Below are positions 7,594-14,303 of a DNA stretch of 18,047 bases, one piece after another. Origin of the DNA: an uncultured Collinsella sp. (GTDB lineage Bacteria > Actinomycetota > Coriobacteriia > Coriobacteriales > Coriobacteriaceae); the NCBI GenBank assembly GCA_958421035.1, contig CATZKS010000030.1, positions 1-18,047 of the forward strand. The letters are read 5' to 3'. The notes under the pieces were generated by a model. The model ran no database searches and was not told where the DNA came from. It saw nothing but the letters and a program-made list of their open reading frames with translations. Within the stretch, counting starts at the first letter, position 1; the number at the start of each line of letters is the position of its first letter. The position numbers were made by a program, and so were the translations under genes.

Positions 7594-7599
7594 GCAGGC

Positions 7600-8502
7600 C
7601 TATGCCTTCGTATTGGCGCGCGACAGGTCGCGGTGGGAGATGCTCACATGATACTGAGCGCCTTCCAGGTAACGGGCCGTGGCCTCGGCAATGGCAACGC
7701 TGCGGTGCTGGCCGCCCGTGCAGCCGATGGCGATAGAAAGCTGCGGCTTGCCCTCCGCGATAAAGCCCGGCATCACCGTATCGAGCAGCTGTGTCCAAGC
7801 CTTCCAAAACTCCTGCGTCTTGGGATGGTCCAGAACAAAATCGGAGACCTTTTTATCGAGACCGGTCATCGTGCGCATCTCGGGATCGTAGAACGGATTG
7901 GGCAGGAAACGAACGTCGATCATAATGTCCGCCTCGACGGGCATGCCGTGCTTAAAGCCAAACGAGAACACGTGAACGTCCATGAGTTGCTGGTCGGACA
8001 GCTCGGAAAATGCCATACGTAGCTTGTTGCGCAGCGCAGAGGTGCGCAGACGGCTCGTGTCGATAATCATATCGGCTCGGTCGCGCACGCCCTGCAGCTG
8101 AAGGCGCTCGCGCTGAATGGCATCGGCCGTAGTCTCCCCCGGCTTGGCAATAGGATGACGGCGGCGATTTTCGCTGTAGCGACGAATCAGCACCTCGTCA
8201 GAAGCCTCCAGGAACACGATGTCGCAGCTCATCTCGCGCTCTTCGAGCGCGGCGACCGCATCGAGCAGCTCGTCAAACAGTCCCTGGCTACGCAAATCGC
8301 AGGTGACGGCGAGATGCCTGCCCACGCCCGTATTGATGCCGACGAGCTCGGCAAGCTGGGCGATGAGACGCGGAGGCAGGTTATCGATGCAAAAATAGCC
8401 CATGTCCTCGAACACGTGCATGGCCTGTGTGCGGCCTGATCCGGACATTCCGGTGATGATGACGATATCGGGGATGCGCTCCGAGCGCTCCGCCGCATCC
8501 AT
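7600..8502 (-). CDS. rapZ: RapZ/YvcJ family nucleotide-binding protein
   Basis: P-loop protein of the RapZ (YvcJ) family. In E. coli RapZ is an RNA adaptor that controls glucosamine-6-phosphate synthase through small RNAs; in Gram-positives YvcJ is a nucleotide-binding protein of less clear role. It has 300 residues. Walker A-like GMSGSGRT (18-25) carries R-T instead of the classical K-S/T, a variant also common in actinobacterial members as I recall. The family motif CIDNLPP follows at about 38-44, and the C-terminal domain shows IGCTGGQHRSV. The ATG at 8502 was chosen for its GGGAG at 5 nt and for fit to the family N-terminus. Its position next to amino-sugar genes (nanE, nanK) is suggestive, given RapZ's known link to GlcN-6-P in enterobacteria, but may be chance. 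Confidence 0.96.
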   Translation of the reverse strand: MDAAERSERIPDIVIITGMSGSGRTQAMHVFEDMGYFCIDNLPPRLIAQLAELVGINTGVGRHLAVTCDLRSQGLFDELLDAVAALEEREMSCDIVFLEASDEVLIRRYSENRRRHPIAKPGETTADAIQRERLQLQGVRDRADMIIDTSRLRTSALRNKLRMAFSELSDQQLMDVHVFSFGFKHGMPVEADIMIDVRFLPNPFYDPEMRTMTGLDKKVSDFVLDHPKTQEFWKAWTQLLDTVMPGFIAEGKPQLSIAIGCTGGQHRSVAIAEATARYLEGAQYHVSISHRDLSRANTKA

Positions 8503-8535
8503 GGCATCTCCCTTTTGCATGTGTTGCCTCCCAAA

Positions 8536-8570
8536 AACAAGCGCGGGACCCAGCAACCCGGATCCCGCGC
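8536..8570 (-). terminator. Rho-independent terminator between nanE and rapZ
   Basis: Arms at 8541-8550 and 8560-8570 pair over 10 bp with one bulged base, GC-rich. On the minus strand they are followed by TTGTTTTT. It starts about 50 nt after the nanE stop and ends about 35 nt before rapZ. Most simply it ends the sialic-acid operon. A TATACT hexamer at 8594-8589 lies upstream of it, so a transcript started there would have to pass this stem to reach rapZ. Confidence 0.75.
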
Positions 8571-8621
8571 GGTCAATTGCCTATATTGAGTATACCGCCC
8601 CGAGCGGATACGAGGACTGTC

Positions 8622-9308
8622 TTACGCCTCAAGCGCAGCCTTGAACCAACTCGTAATACTCGTGGGGTGCGTGATGGCGGTGCCGACGACAACGGCCCAG
8701 GCGCCAGCATCGATCGCGGCGCGAGCCTCCTCGGGCGTATGCACGCGACCCTCGCAAATGATGGGAAGGCCGGGGAATTCCTCGGTCGCCTGACGCAGGA
8801 GCGGCAGATCGGGGCCATCGGCCATGGTGCAGTCGATGGCGGCGACGCCGTGAGAAAGCGTGGTGGATACAAGGTCGAAGCCCATATCAACCGCACGGCG
8901 AATGTCCTCGATGGTGGCACAATCCGCCATCAGGAGCACACCCTCCTCGTGCAGCGGGCGGAAGGTATCCTCGACCGACTTGCCGTCGGGACGCGGACGA
9001 TCGGTGGCGTCGATCGCCACGATATCGGCACCCGCAGCAACGCAGGCGCGAGCGTGACGCAGCGTCGGCGTGATGTAAACGCCCTCGTGCCCATCCTTCC
9101 ACAGGCCGATAACAGGAACCTCACAGCGACCCTTAATGGCGGCAATGTCGGCAAGGCCCTGGCAGCGAATGGCGGCGGCGCCGCCGAGCTCGCAAGCACG
9201 CGACATTTGAGCCATGGTCTCGGGCGTACGAAGCGGCTCGCCCATATACGCCTGAACGCTCACGACGAGCTTACCCTTCAGGGACTGGATCAAAGGATCA
9301 ACGGTCAT
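8622..9308 (-). CDS. nanE: N-acetylmannosamine-6-phosphate 2-epimerase
   Basis: Converts ManNAc-6-P into GlcNAc-6-P, the last dedicated step of sialic acid breakdown; a cytoplasmic TIM barrel, 228 residues. Family features: VVSVQAYMGEPLRTPETM near the N-terminus, GGAAAIRCQG (42-51), GLWKDGHEG with the probable catalytic lysine K71, VAIDATDRPRPDG (97-109), the ADCAT strand (128-132), STTLSHG and ICEGRVHTPEEA with E186, and VVVGTAITHP near the end. The ATG at 9308 begins the conserved protein; AAAGG lies 11 nt upstream, like pgk. It follows nanK after a 140-nt gap filled by a 98-nt folded element and is last in the cluster before a terminator. Confidence 0.95.
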   Translation of the reverse strand: MTVDPLIQSLKGKLVVSVQAYMGEPLRTPETMAQMSRACELGGAAAIRCQGLADIAAIKGRCEVPVIGLWKDGHEGVYITPTLRHARACVAAGADIVAIDATDRPRPDGKSVEDTFRPLHEEGVLLMADCATIEDIRRAVDMGFDLVSTTLSHGVAAIDCTMADGPDLPLLRQATEEFPGLPIICEGRVHTPEEARAAIDAGAWAVVVGTAITHPTSITSWFKAALEA

Positions 9309-9333
9309 GTTCGACTCAACCTTTCTCAAAACA

Positions 9334-9431
9334 GCCTTCTGAGACGCCGCACCTTGACGTTCAAACCGTCGCTCGCGTACCGAAGTACGCTTCGCTCCTC
9401 TTTCACGTCAATCTGCGGCACCTCAGAAGGC
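9334..9431 (-). ncRNA. 98-nt long-hairpin RNA element between nanK and nanE
   Basis: Nested arms: GCCTTCTGAG (9334-9343) with CTCAGAAGGC (9422-9431); GCCGCA (9346-9351) with TGCGGC (9414-9419); TTGACGT (9354-9360) with ACGTCAA (9405-9411); GCGTAC (9375-9380) with GTACGC (9385-9390). As minus-strand RNA the dinucleotide between the first two stems becomes two G-U wobbles, giving an 18-bp helix, and the tip is C(UUCG)G. A symmetric 14+14-nt purine-rich internal loop begins with a possible tandem G-A pair. On the minus strand the base is followed by TGTTTTG, so partial termination is possible. It ends 25 nt before the nanE ATG. It could be a processing or attenuation element, a REP-like dispersed palindrome, or a cis-regulatory RNA. 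The structure is seen in sequence; the function is unknown. Confidence 0.6.
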
Positions 9432-9448
9432 ACACTTGGTAGTTATGT

Positions 9449-10414
9449 TTACTTCAACGAAGCAAGAAGATGCTCGGCGGCACCGATGAGCGGAGCATCG
9501 CCCTCCAGAGAACCGATGAGGATCGGCGTGTCCTGAAGCGGATCGAGCGCCTGGCTGGCATAGCCCTTGTGCACCGAATCCTTCCACGTCTGCGAACGCC
9601 AATCGGGACCTTGGTGAATCACGCCGCCCGAAAGCACGATGACCTCAGGGTCCAGGATGTTAGCGAGCGAGCCCAAGCTGGCCCCCAGCGCAAAGCCGGC
9701 GTCATGGATGACCTCGGTCGCCTTTGCGTCGCCCGCACGGCACAGATCGTTCACATCGCGACCGACCGAAGGACGGCTGGGGTCGACGCGGCCAAAACGC
9801 TCATCGTACATTCGACCAATGGAAGTGCCCGAAGCAACCGACTCCAGATGGCCGGAACGCCCGCAGGCGCAGGGAATGCCGGCGGCAGCCGAACACTCAA
9901 TGTGGCCCATATGACCGGCAGCACCATGGAAGCCCTGCATCACGCGGCCGCTCTCGACATATGCGCCGCCGATGCCCGTGCCGATGCCAAGACACAAGAC
10001 GGAGAACTTGGCCTTGCCGACGCCCCAGTGGGCCTCGCCCAGAGCATGAGCCTGCACGTCGCCCACAACGGCAACGGGAAGACCGAGGTCCTCGCGCAGA
10101 CGCGGCCCCAACTGAACGCCGGACCAGCCGGGCATGATCTCATTGGCATACGCGATGGCGCCCGTCTTGGGATCGACGACGCCGGCGGCGCCGATACCGA
10201 CGCCAAGGACCTCGACATCGGGATTCGCCTCGAGAGCGGCCTTGATGGACGCCTCGATACGCTGGAAGACGGCCTCGCCGCCCTCTTGGGCCTCGGTGGG
10301 AACCTCGGCCTCAAAGACGGGACGGGGCACACTACCGTCAGCCGGGTACTCCATGATGGCAGTCGCGATCTTAGTTCCGCCGATATCGACAGAGCAGACG
10401 TACTTGTTCTCCAT
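9449..10414 (-). CDS. nanK: ROK family sugar kinase, probable N-acetylmannosamine kinase
   Basis: Probably phosphorylates ManNAc to ManNAc-6-P with ATP; 321 residues, cytoplasmic. ATP-binding VDIGGTKIATAI (9-20); catalytic base D119 in VVGDVQAHALGE; second phosphate site LGIGTGIGG (142-150). The ROK zinc signature reads H171, C182, C184 and then H189 in CACGRSGHLE, where the classical motif has a third cysteine; histidine could still bind zinc. The sugar-contact region is GAAGHMGH, with His where many ROK kinases have Glu. The ATG at 10414 has AAGGAG at 6 nt, and the Shine-Dalgarno sits in a small inverted repeat (TCTCC/GGAGA). The ManNAc assignment rests on its position between an NanA-like lyase and nanE; a glucokinase or GlcNAc kinase is possible from sequence alone. 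Confidence 0.85.
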   Translation of the reverse strand: MENKYVCSVDIGGTKIATAIMEYPADGSVPRPVFEAEVPTEAQEGGEAVFQRIEASIKAALEANPDVEVLGVGIGAAGVVDPKTGAIAYANEIMPGWSGVQLGPRLREDLGLPVAVVGDVQAHALGEAHWGVGKAKFSVLCLGIGTGIGGAYVESGRVMQGFHGAAGHMGHIECSAAAGIPCACGRSGHLESVASGTSIGRMYDERFGRVDPSRPSVGRDVNDLCRAGDAKATEVIHDAGFALGASLGSLANILDPEVIVLSGGVIHQGPDWRSQTWKDSVHKGYASQALDPLQDTPILIGSLEGDAPLIGAAEHLLASLK

Positions 10415-10456
10415 GTCGCTCTCCTTAGGAGATAAAAACAACTACAGGAAATGAAG

Positions 10457-10475
10457 GCTGCGTTATCGCCGCAGC
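10457..10475 (-). other. Small hairpin upstream of nanK
   Basis: GCTGCG (10457-10462) and CGCAGC (10470-10475) form a 6-bp perfect stem with a 7-nt loop. On the minus strand it is followed by a weak pyrimidine stretch, CTTCATTTCC. It may be a weak terminator or pause site between nanA and nanK. Confidence 0.35.
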
Positions 10476-10480
10476 TTGGT

Positions 10481-10586
10481 AAAGGTTTCCCGGGTGTCCG
10501 AGGTTGGGGTGAAAGCGGTCGGGCGTTGACCTAATGGGTCACGCTCGACCGCTTGAGCCCCAAGATCGGGTGCCTGGGAAAGCTTT
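10481..10586 (-). ncRNA. Long nested hairpin in the nanA-nanK gap
   Basis: Nested complementary arms: AAAG.TTTCCC (10481-10491) with GGGAAA.CTTT (10576-10586); CCGA (10498-10501) with TCGG (10566-10569); TTGGGG (10504-10509) with CCCCAA (10558-10563); AAGCGGTCG (10513-10521) with CGACCGCTT (10546-10554); GCGT (10523-10526) with ACGC (10541-10544); GACC (10528-10531) with GGTC (10537-10540). The foot reaches into the nanA stop codon. No U-run follows it, so it is not a standard terminator. One internal position is G-U only as plus-strand RNA, so strand preference is unclear. Probably a 3'-end or processing structure for the nanA segment; function unknown. Confidence 0.5.
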
Positions 10587-11505
10587 AAAGGAGACCGTTG
10601 TCCTGAAGGACCTTCTTAATAGCCTCGACGTTCTCGCCGGTCATGGCCTTCACCGGGCGCGGCATGGTCGGGCTGTCGAAGATGCCCATGAGGTTCATAG
10701 CGGTCTTGAAGGCGCCGACGCCACCGGCATAGCCCTGGACGCCCGAGGTGACATCCCAAATGTGCGAAATCTCATTGAGGCGATCCTGCTCGGCCTTGAC
10801 GGTAGCCCAGTCACCAGCCTGAGCGGCCTTCCACTGACGCACGTAGCCCTCGGGCTCAACGTTGGCGAGACCCGGGACGGAACCGTCGGCGCCACCGAGG
10901 TAGGCGCCGTCGACAACAACCTCGTGACCGGTGAGAATGCTCATCGGATGGCCGTTCTTCTCGTTCTCCTGAACGAGGTAGCGGAACGAGATGTCATCAC
11001 CCGAGGAATCCTTGACGCCGGCCAGAACGCCCTCGGCGCCGAGCTTGGCAAGGAGCTTCCAGGGGAGCTTGGTGTGGACACACACGGGAATGTCGTAGGC
11101 GAAGATGGGCAGGTCGAGCTCCTCATGCAGGATGCGGAAGTGCTCCTCGACCTCGGTCATGCCCTGCAGGGCATAGAACGGGCAGGTGGCGACAAGCGCA
11201 TCGGCGCCCAGCTCCTGAGCGACCTTACCGTGCTCGATCATGCGCTCGGTCTCGGTGTCGATGATGCCGACCAGAACGGGAACGCGGTGGTCGACGATAC
11301 GGACGGCCTCGGAGATGATCTGACGGCGACGCTCGTCGGTGGAGAAGACGACCTCGCCCGAGGAGCCCAGGAAGAACAAGCCATCGACGCCGGCATCGAT
11401 CATGCGGTTGATGCTGCGCTCAAAGGAGGCAACATCGAGCTGGTGATCTTCGGTATCGGGAACAACGACGGGAGGGATAACGCCGGTGAATTTCTGAGTT
11501 GCCAC
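10585..11505 (-). CDS. nanA: DapA/NanA-family aldolase, probable N-acetylneuraminate lyase
   Basis: Class I aldolase of the dihydrodipicolinate synthase / N-acetylneuraminate lyase family, here most likely splitting Neu5Ac into ManNAc and pyruvate. It has 306 residues. The Schiff-base lysine is K165 in AGVKDSSGD, the active-site tyrosine is Y137 in FAYDIPV, and the pyruvate-carboxylate loop is GSSGE (47-51), closer to NanA's GSTGE than to DapA's GTTGE. The start is a GTG at 11505 with AAGGAG 6 nt upstream; upstream in-frame codons lack a ribosome site. Placement with a ROK kinase and nanE supports sialic acid cleavage. The YDIPVCVHTKL segment is not the classical NanA sequence, so a lyase for a related keto-acid sugar cannot be excluded. 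Confidence 0.82.
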   Translation of the reverse strand: MATQKFTGVIPPVVVPDTEDHQLDVASFERSINRMIDAGVDGLFFLGSSGEVVFSTDERRRQIISEAVRIVDHRVPVLVGIIDTETERMIEHGKVAQELGADALVATCPFYALQGMTEVEEHFRILHEELDLPIFAYDIPVCVHTKLPWKLLAKLGAEGVLAGVKDSSGDDISFRYLVQENEKNGHPMSILTGHEVVVDGAYLGGADGSVPGLANVEPEGYVRQWKAAQAGDWATVKAEQDRLNEISHIWDVTSGVQGYAGGVGAFKTAMNLMGIFDSPTMPRPVKAMTGENVEAIKKVLQDNGLL

Positions 11506-11573
11506 AAGAATCTCCTTAGTTGTCTGGCGGGCAGCCCTATGCCGCCCACTCTTGTTGGCAGTGTCCAGGCCGT

Positions 11574-12425
11574 CTAGGCCAAAGAACACGGGTAGAACGT
11601 TTGGTTAAAAAAGTCGACGACTTCGTTTTCGAACGCATTGATGCGCTCGTGAGCGTATTTGGCATAGATGATATGCCTCCGGTCACACTCAAGACCGTTG
11701 AATACGGCAAACTGATCCTTGGGATCGCTCACGGTATCCATAAGCGATGTGCCCATGAGCACCGATCCGCGCACCCGAGACGACAGCGCCTCGAGGCCGC
11801 CGGGAAGCGGATTGGCAACCGCCGTGCAGGCGAGGCCCCGCTCGTCCAGAGCAGAAACCGCCAGCGCGACTCCGCCACCAAGACCCTCGCCCCATGCAAA
11901 GATGCGGTCGGGGTCCATGCCATCAAGATTGTGCGCCACCTTCGCCAGCGCGCAACCCCAACGGACGCGCTCGACAAAAGCGGGCGAAGAAATCCCCCGC
12001 TGCAGGTCGTCCGCACCAGCAACATCGTCATCCAGCGCGAGGACGGCATACCCCATGGCGGCAAATCTCGTCATGTGATGCCAGCCGCGCACAGGCCGAT
12101 CGATGTCGTGGAACATCAGGCACAGCGGCACGCGCTCAGATACTCGGACACGACCGACAGGCTCGATCAAACGAGCGTGAATCGCATCGTCACCGAGCTC
12201 AAAGGAGACCTCCGAGTAACGGGCGCAGGGGTTAACAAAGTCAATCGCCGTAATGGCCAGGCCTTGAATCTCAAGATTCGAAGCGCATGTCTCTAAATCA
12301 GAAACATCTGCTTGGAAATCACCGCGCCAGTCCCGATATTCTGCGAGCCTTGACGAAACCGTTCCAGGAATTCCCACAAGCCCGGGGACAATCAGCTCGT
12401 CAACATTGCTCTCGCACTTAGACAT
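11574..12425 (-). CDS. CE7-like alpha/beta hydrolase paralogue lacking the nucleophile serine
   Basis: A 283-residue relative of the preceding esterase (12418-13395). Shared segments align: PLCLMFHDIDRP with PLVLQFHGYPGA, FAAMGYAVLALD with FAGMGMALIALD, DPKDQFAVFNGLECDRRH with PPATQFAVYNNLTCEKRH. The nucleophile elbow, G-A-S-Q-G-G in the neighbour, reads G179-E-G-L-G-G here, so the serine is glycine. The acid (D230) and histidine (H259) positions remain. Two internal stretches of about 20 and 40 residues are missing, including the region before the acid residue. The frame is intact, which argues for a retained non-catalytic role (partner subunit or sugar binding) rather than decay. The ATG at 12425 overlaps the upstream stop codon by 8 nt (ATGTCTAA), implying coupled synthesis. 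Function unknown. Confidence 0.85.
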   Translation of the reverse strand: MSKCESNVDELIVPGLVGIPGTVSSRLAEYRDWRGDFQADVSDLETCASNLEIQGLAITAIDFVNPCARYSEVSFELGDDAIHARLIEPVGRVRVSERVPLCLMFHDIDRPVRGWHHMTRFAAMGYAVLALDDDVAGADDLQRGISSPAFVERVRWGCALAKVAHNLDGMDPDRIFAWGEGLGGGVALAVSALDERGLACTAVANPLPGGLEALSSRVRGSVLMGTSLMDTVSDPKDQFAVFNGLECDRRHIIYAKYAHERINAFENEVVDFFNQTFYPCSLA

Positions 12426-13395
12426 GAGCCTCCCCTCCCTTGCAGAAAAACGGAATGATCAGATCGTCAAAATCCTGAATCTCCTCGTGGCCAAAGCCTT
12501 CAAAGAACTCATGACGCTTTTCGCAGGTCAGGTTGTTATAGACCGCAAACTGCGTCGCTGGCGGACAGACGATATCGGCTGTGCCGGTGCCAAACAGCAC
12601 GGGGCATTTGACCATAGGGGCAAAGTTCTTGGAATCGAAGTACGCCAGCTTGGCATAGGCTTCGTCAATACGAGTCGAGTCCTCGTCAAACCAGCGAGAC
12701 CAATAGCGCAGGCCCTCGTAGGCAATGTCGTCGGCATCCAAATCCCAGACCAGGCGGAAATCTGACAGGAAGGGATAGAGGATGGCGGCACGATTGATAA
12801 GCTCGCTGTTAAGCGCACAGGTCGCAATGCCCAAACCGCCGCCCTGCGACGCGCCGTTCACAAACACACGGGAAAGATCGATGCCCTCGAGCTCGCGAAC
12901 AATACGGCACAGAATGCGAATATCTTGGTGCAAGCGGACATAGTAGAGGTTGGCCGGGTCGCCGTCGATACCGGCGACGATATGGCCCGCGACCGTTGTG
13001 CCCTCAAATCCGCCAATGTCCTCGGAGGGACCTCCTTGGCCGGGGCAATCGAGGGCGATGAGTGCCATGCCCATGCCCGCAAACGACGCCTGCTCAAACC
13101 AGCTGCGGCTTGCACCCGGATACCCATGGAACTGAAGTACCAATGGCACGGGCTCGTCCGAGACAGGTTTAAGGTATTTGGCATACAGGCGCGCGCCACA
13201 CATGCCGGTATACCAGAGGTCGAAAAGCTGGCAGGTCGCGGCATCGGCGACCGATGCCGTCTCGATCGCATAGTCAAGCCCGACGGCGTCGGCCTCGGCC
13301 ATGCGATCCTTCCAAAAGAGATCGAAATCTGATGGACGGGGCATGGCGCCTCGGTATTCACCAAATTGATGTTGTAGCTCCTGAGCACTTGGCAT
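12418..13395 (-). CDS. Acetyl-xylan-esterase-like (CE7) deacetylase
   Basis: Alpha/beta hydrolase of the AXE1 / cephalosporin-C deacetylase type, 325 residues, cytoplasmic (no signal peptide). Family members remove acetyl groups from small sugars and other acetyl esters. The oxyanion segment is LQFHGYPG with Y92, followed by LDCPGQGGPSED; the nucleophile is S183 in VNGASQGGG, the acid D274 in GTADIVCPP, and the histidine H303 in FGHEE. The ATG at 13395 is preferred; a TTG at 13410 lies directly on the AAAGG ribosome site and would be too close to it. It lies between the transporter genes and nanA, so removing O-acetyl groups from imported sialic acids is an attractive inference. Deacetylation of another sugar is possible. 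Confidence 0.9.
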   Translation of the reverse strand: MPSAQELQHQFGEYRGAMPRPSDFDLFWKDRMAEADAVGLDYAIETASVADAATCQLFDLWYTGMCGARLYAKYLKPVSDEPVPLVLQFHGYPGASRSWFEQASFAGMGMALIALDCPGQGGPSEDIGGFEGTTVAGHIVAGIDGDPANLYYVRLHQDIRILCRIVRELEGIDLSRVFVNGASQGGGLGIATCALNSELINRAAILYPFLSDFRLVWDLDADDIAYEGLRYWSRWFDEDSTRIDEAYAKLAYFDSKNFAPMVKCPVLFGTGTADIVCPPATQFAVYNNLTCEKRHEFFEGFGHEEIQDFDDLIIPFFCKGGEAHV

Positions 13396-13431
13396 GGCTC
13401 GTGAACCCAACCTTTCGAAATCGCAACGGAG

Positions 13432-13459
13432 GTGCGCCCGGCAAGGGAACCGGGCGCAC
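13432..13459 (-). other. Strong hairpin between the ABC transporter and esterase genes
   Basis: GTGCGCCCGG (13432-13441) and CCGGGCGCAC (13450-13459) form a perfect 10-bp GC-rich stem with an 8-nt loop. No T-run follows on either strand, so it is more likely a 3'-end protector or pause site than an intrinsic terminator. It separates the transporter message from the catabolic message. Confidence 0.55.
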
Positions 13460-13475
13460 GGGAGGGAAAGCGAGG

Positions 13476-14303
13476 CTACTCGCCGAGCTTGGGATGCAGC
13501 AGCGACGGCGCAGCGCCGAGCAGCATCTTGGTGTAGGGGTCCTGGGGGTGCTGGAAGACCTGCTTGGCCTCGCCCTGCTCGACGATCCTGCCACCATTCA
13601 TAACGATGATGTCGTCAGAGATATAGCGGACCGTCTGGATGTCATGGCTGATGAACACCATGGCCAGGCCGAGCTCCTTCTTAAGGTCGGTCAACAGGTT
13701 CAGAATCTGTGCGCGGACCGAAACGTCCAGAGCCGAGGTGGGCTCGTCGGCGATGATGGCATCGGGGTTCAGCGACAGGGCACGGGCAATTGCGACGCGC
13801 TGACGCTGGCCGCCCGAAAGCTGACCGGGAAGAACCTCGGCGGCGGAGCTGGGCAGACCGGTGAGCTCCAGGAGCTCCTTGACGCGCTTCTCCTGCTCGG
13901 CCTCGGTACCCAGGTTGTGGACGCGCATGGGGTCGAGCAGCTGCTCGCGAACGACCATGCGGGGATTGAGCGCCGTGGCCGGGTTCTGGAACACGACCGA
14001 GATGACGCGACCCATGTGGCGACGGTCCTCGGCGGTACGTTTGGTAACATCCTTGCCCTTAAAGTAGACCTTGCCGCTCGTAGGGGCCTGCAGGCCGCAC
14101 ATGACGTTGGCGGTGGTGGACTTACCGCAACCGGACTCGCCGACGATGCCGATCGTCTGACCGGGCATGAGCTTAATCGTTACACCCTGGACGGCGTGAA
14201 CCAGGTTGGGGTGCAGAATCGAGCCGGTACGGGTCCTAAAGGTGACGTGGACGTCATCAAGGAAGATGATCGGCTCGACGCCGTTGACTGCGGTCTCGCT
14301 CAT
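13476..14303 (-). CDS. DppF/OppF-type ABC transporter ATPase
   Basis: One of the two ATPases powering the Opp/Dpp-type importer; peripheral to the inner face of the membrane. It has 275 residues. Walker A GESGCGKS (55-62), Q-loop at VVFQN (103-107), signature LSGGQ (162-166), Walker B IIADE (183-187), and switch histidine H220 in FISHD. All catalytic elements are intact. The ATG at 14303 directly abuts the stop codon of the upstream fusion gene, with a near-perfect GGAGGTGAT ribosome site inside that gene's end. The C-terminus is short and lacks a full oligopeptide-transporter C-terminal extension. It is last of the transporter genes. The sialic acid substrate is inferred from the genes that follow. 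Confidence 0.95.
   Translation of the reverse strand: MSETAVNGVEPIIFLDDVHVTFRTRTGSILHPNLVHAVQGVTIKLMPGQTIGIVGESGCGKSTTANVMCGLQAPTSGKVYFKGKDVTKRTAEDRRHMGRVISVVFQNPATALNPRMVVREQLLDPMRVHNLGTEAEQEKRVKELLELTGLPSSAAEVLPGQLSGGQRQRVAIARALSLNPDAIIADEPTSALDVSVRAQILNLLTDLKKELGLAMVFISHDIQTVRYISDDIIVMNGGRIVEQGEAKQVFQHPQDPYTKMLLGAAPSLLHPKLGE

Noticed and set aside
11506..11573. Weak hairpin in the esterase-nanA gap
   Set aside because: GGCGGCA/TGCCcGCC gives only about 7 bp with a bulge and no U-run; not distinguishable from chance in GC-rich DNA.
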